Assembly (NCBI RefSeq): GCF_003444775.1
Contig: NZ_CP021081.1
Span: forward strand, 1,786,001 to 1,850,000
Direction of reading: 5' to 3'
DNA length: 64,000 nt
Source of the DNA: Deinococcus ficus
GTDB lineage: Bacteria > Deinococcota > Deinococci > Deinococcales > Deinococcaceae
In this document: positions 63,248-64,000 of the stretch, one piece after another
Position numbering within the stretch: position 1 is the first letter of the stretch
Layout of the letters: every line of letters starts with the position of its first letter
Translations under genes and position numbers: made by a program
Notes under the pieces: model-generated
Databases searched by the model: none
What the model was told of the DNA's origin: nothing
The model's input: the letters and a program-made list of their open reading frames with translations, nothing else

Positions 63248-64000
63248 TCAGGCGCGCTGCCGCTCGGCGGCCGCCACGGTGTTTCCGAGCAGCTGCGCGA
63301 TGGTCATGGGGCCCACGCCGCCCGGCACAGGCGTCAGGGCACTCGCCACACTGGCGACGTCCGGGTGAACGTCGCCCAGCAGGCGGGGTTTCTTCCCGGG
63401 GCGTTCCACGCGGTTGATACCCACGTCGACGACCACCGCGCCGGGTTTTACCATGTCGGGCGTCACGAAGTGCGCCCGGCCGACCGCGGCGATCAGGATG
63501 TCGGCCTCGCGGGTGACCGCGGGCAGGTCCTGCGTGCGGCTGTGCGCGACGGTCACGGTGGCGTGCGCGTTCACCAGCAGCCCGGCCATGGGGCGGCCCA
63601 CGATGTTGCTGCGGCCGATCATCACCACCCGCCTGCCCGCCACTTCGATGCCGTAGTGCCGCAGCAGGAACATCACGCCCTGGGGCGTGCAGGGCACGTT
63701 CCCGGGCGTGTTCGTCCACAGCCGCCCCACGTTCACGGGGTGAAAGCCGTCCACGTCCTTGTCCGGGTCGATGGCGTTCAGGACGCGTTCCTCGTTGATG
63801 TGCGCCGGCAGGGGCAGCTGCACCAGGATGCCGTTTACGGCCGGGTCGGTGTTCAGCTGCCCGATCAATGCCAGCAGTTCGGCCTCGGTGGTGGCGTCCG
63901 GCAGGGCGTGCACGGTGCTGTTCAGGCCGGTTTCCTTCGCCTTGGCGTCCTTGCCCCGCACGTACGACACGCTGGCCGGGTCCTCCCCGAGGCGCACGAT
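63248..64000 (-). CDS. folD: Bifunctional methylenetetrahydrofolate dehydrogenase/cyclohydrolase, 5' truncated by window
   Basis: The window ends inside this gene; 250 C-terminal residues are present and about 35-40 are missing. [22 protein letters not shown] contains the conserved Tyr and Lys of the active site. VQLPLPAHI and [15 protein letters not shown] are the FolD motifs. [17 protein letters not shown] binds NADP. The C-terminus has [14 protein letters not shown]. It interconverts methylene-, methenyl- and formyl-tetrahydrofolate. It lies about 100 nt from the DUF212 gene on the same strand. Confidence 0.96.
   Translation of the reverse strand: MVRLGEDPASVSYVRGKDAKAKETGLNSTVHALPDATTEAELLALIGQLNTDPAVNGILVQLPLPAHINEERVLNAIDPDKDVDGFHPVNVGRLWTNTPGNVPCTPQGVMFLLRHYGIEVAGRRVVMIGRSNIVGRPMAGLLVNAHATVTVAHSRTQDLPAVTREADILIAAVGRAHFVTPDMVKPGAVVVDVGINRVERPGKKPRLLGDVHPDVASVASALTPVPGGVGPMTIAQLLGNTVAAAERQRA

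Overview
The window is chromosomal DNA from a high-GC bacterium (about 70% G+C by eye), almost certainly a Deinococcus. Three things point there. A DdrO-type radiation/desiccation response motif lies upstream of gyrA. Many start codons are preceded at 5-9 nt by a TANNNT hexamer with no Shine-Dalgarno sequence, which is the leaderless-mRNA architecture known from Deinococcus. The gene families (KamA, hut, leu and Roadblock proteins, short c-type cytochrome) fit as well. Apart from one AT-rich gene near 39 kb, base composition is uniform. I see no rRNA, tRNA, CRISPR array, transposase or prophage.

Layout. 1-3.8 kb: end of a B12-binding (methylmalonyl-CoA mutase type) gene, an MFS transporter, and a coupled YdjC-type deacetylase plus GPH sugar symporter. 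3.9-7.6 kb (-): coxS-coxL-coxM-like molybdenum hydroxylase with a form II active-site loop. 8-9.2 kb: type II NADH dehydrogenase. 9.3-11.6 kb (-): small unknown gene, MocR regulator, thioredoxin-like protein. 11.6-16.1 kb (-): leuC-orf-leuD-leuB, preceded by a probable Leu leader peptide and attenuator hairpin. 16.3-19.2 kb: large lipoprotein with a beta-propeller-like end, and a small unknown gene. 19.4-22.8 kb: sdhCDAB. 23-26.5 kb: small unknown genes and a metzincin-type lipoprotein protease. 26.7-29.4 kb (-): three Roadblock/LC7 paralogues, hemB, phosphatase. 29.5-34.5 kb: gyrA, a CRP-family regulator, ferredoxin-NADP reductase. 34.5-42.1 kb: glmM, a kinase-like protein, a YcaQ-type DNA glycosylase, HIT protein, a low-GC PD-(D/E)XK-like gene, HAD hydrolase, BON protein, serine dehydratase alpha. 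42.2-43.4 kb: SPFH plus ribbon-helix-helix operon behind a 20-bp perfect palindrome. 43.4-49.6 kb: hutUGIH with a divergent IclR regulator. 49.6-54.8 kb: antiporter, class III aminotransferase, lysine 2,3-aminomutase and a divergent Lrp regulator. 54.8-64 kb: DinB-like protein, trpGD, DUF4259, ispG, GH13 enzyme, P-loop protein, cytochrome c, DUF212 protein and the start-truncated folD.

The region is mostly central metabolism in compact operons with 1-8 nt overlaps, bounded by hairpin terminators. Amino-acid use is a recurring theme: histidine, serine and lysine catabolism, leucine and tryptophan synthesis. The most promising regulatory signals are the leucine leader/attenuator, the gyrA RDRM, the palindrome of the SPFH-RHH operon, and the stand-alone Roadblock triplet.
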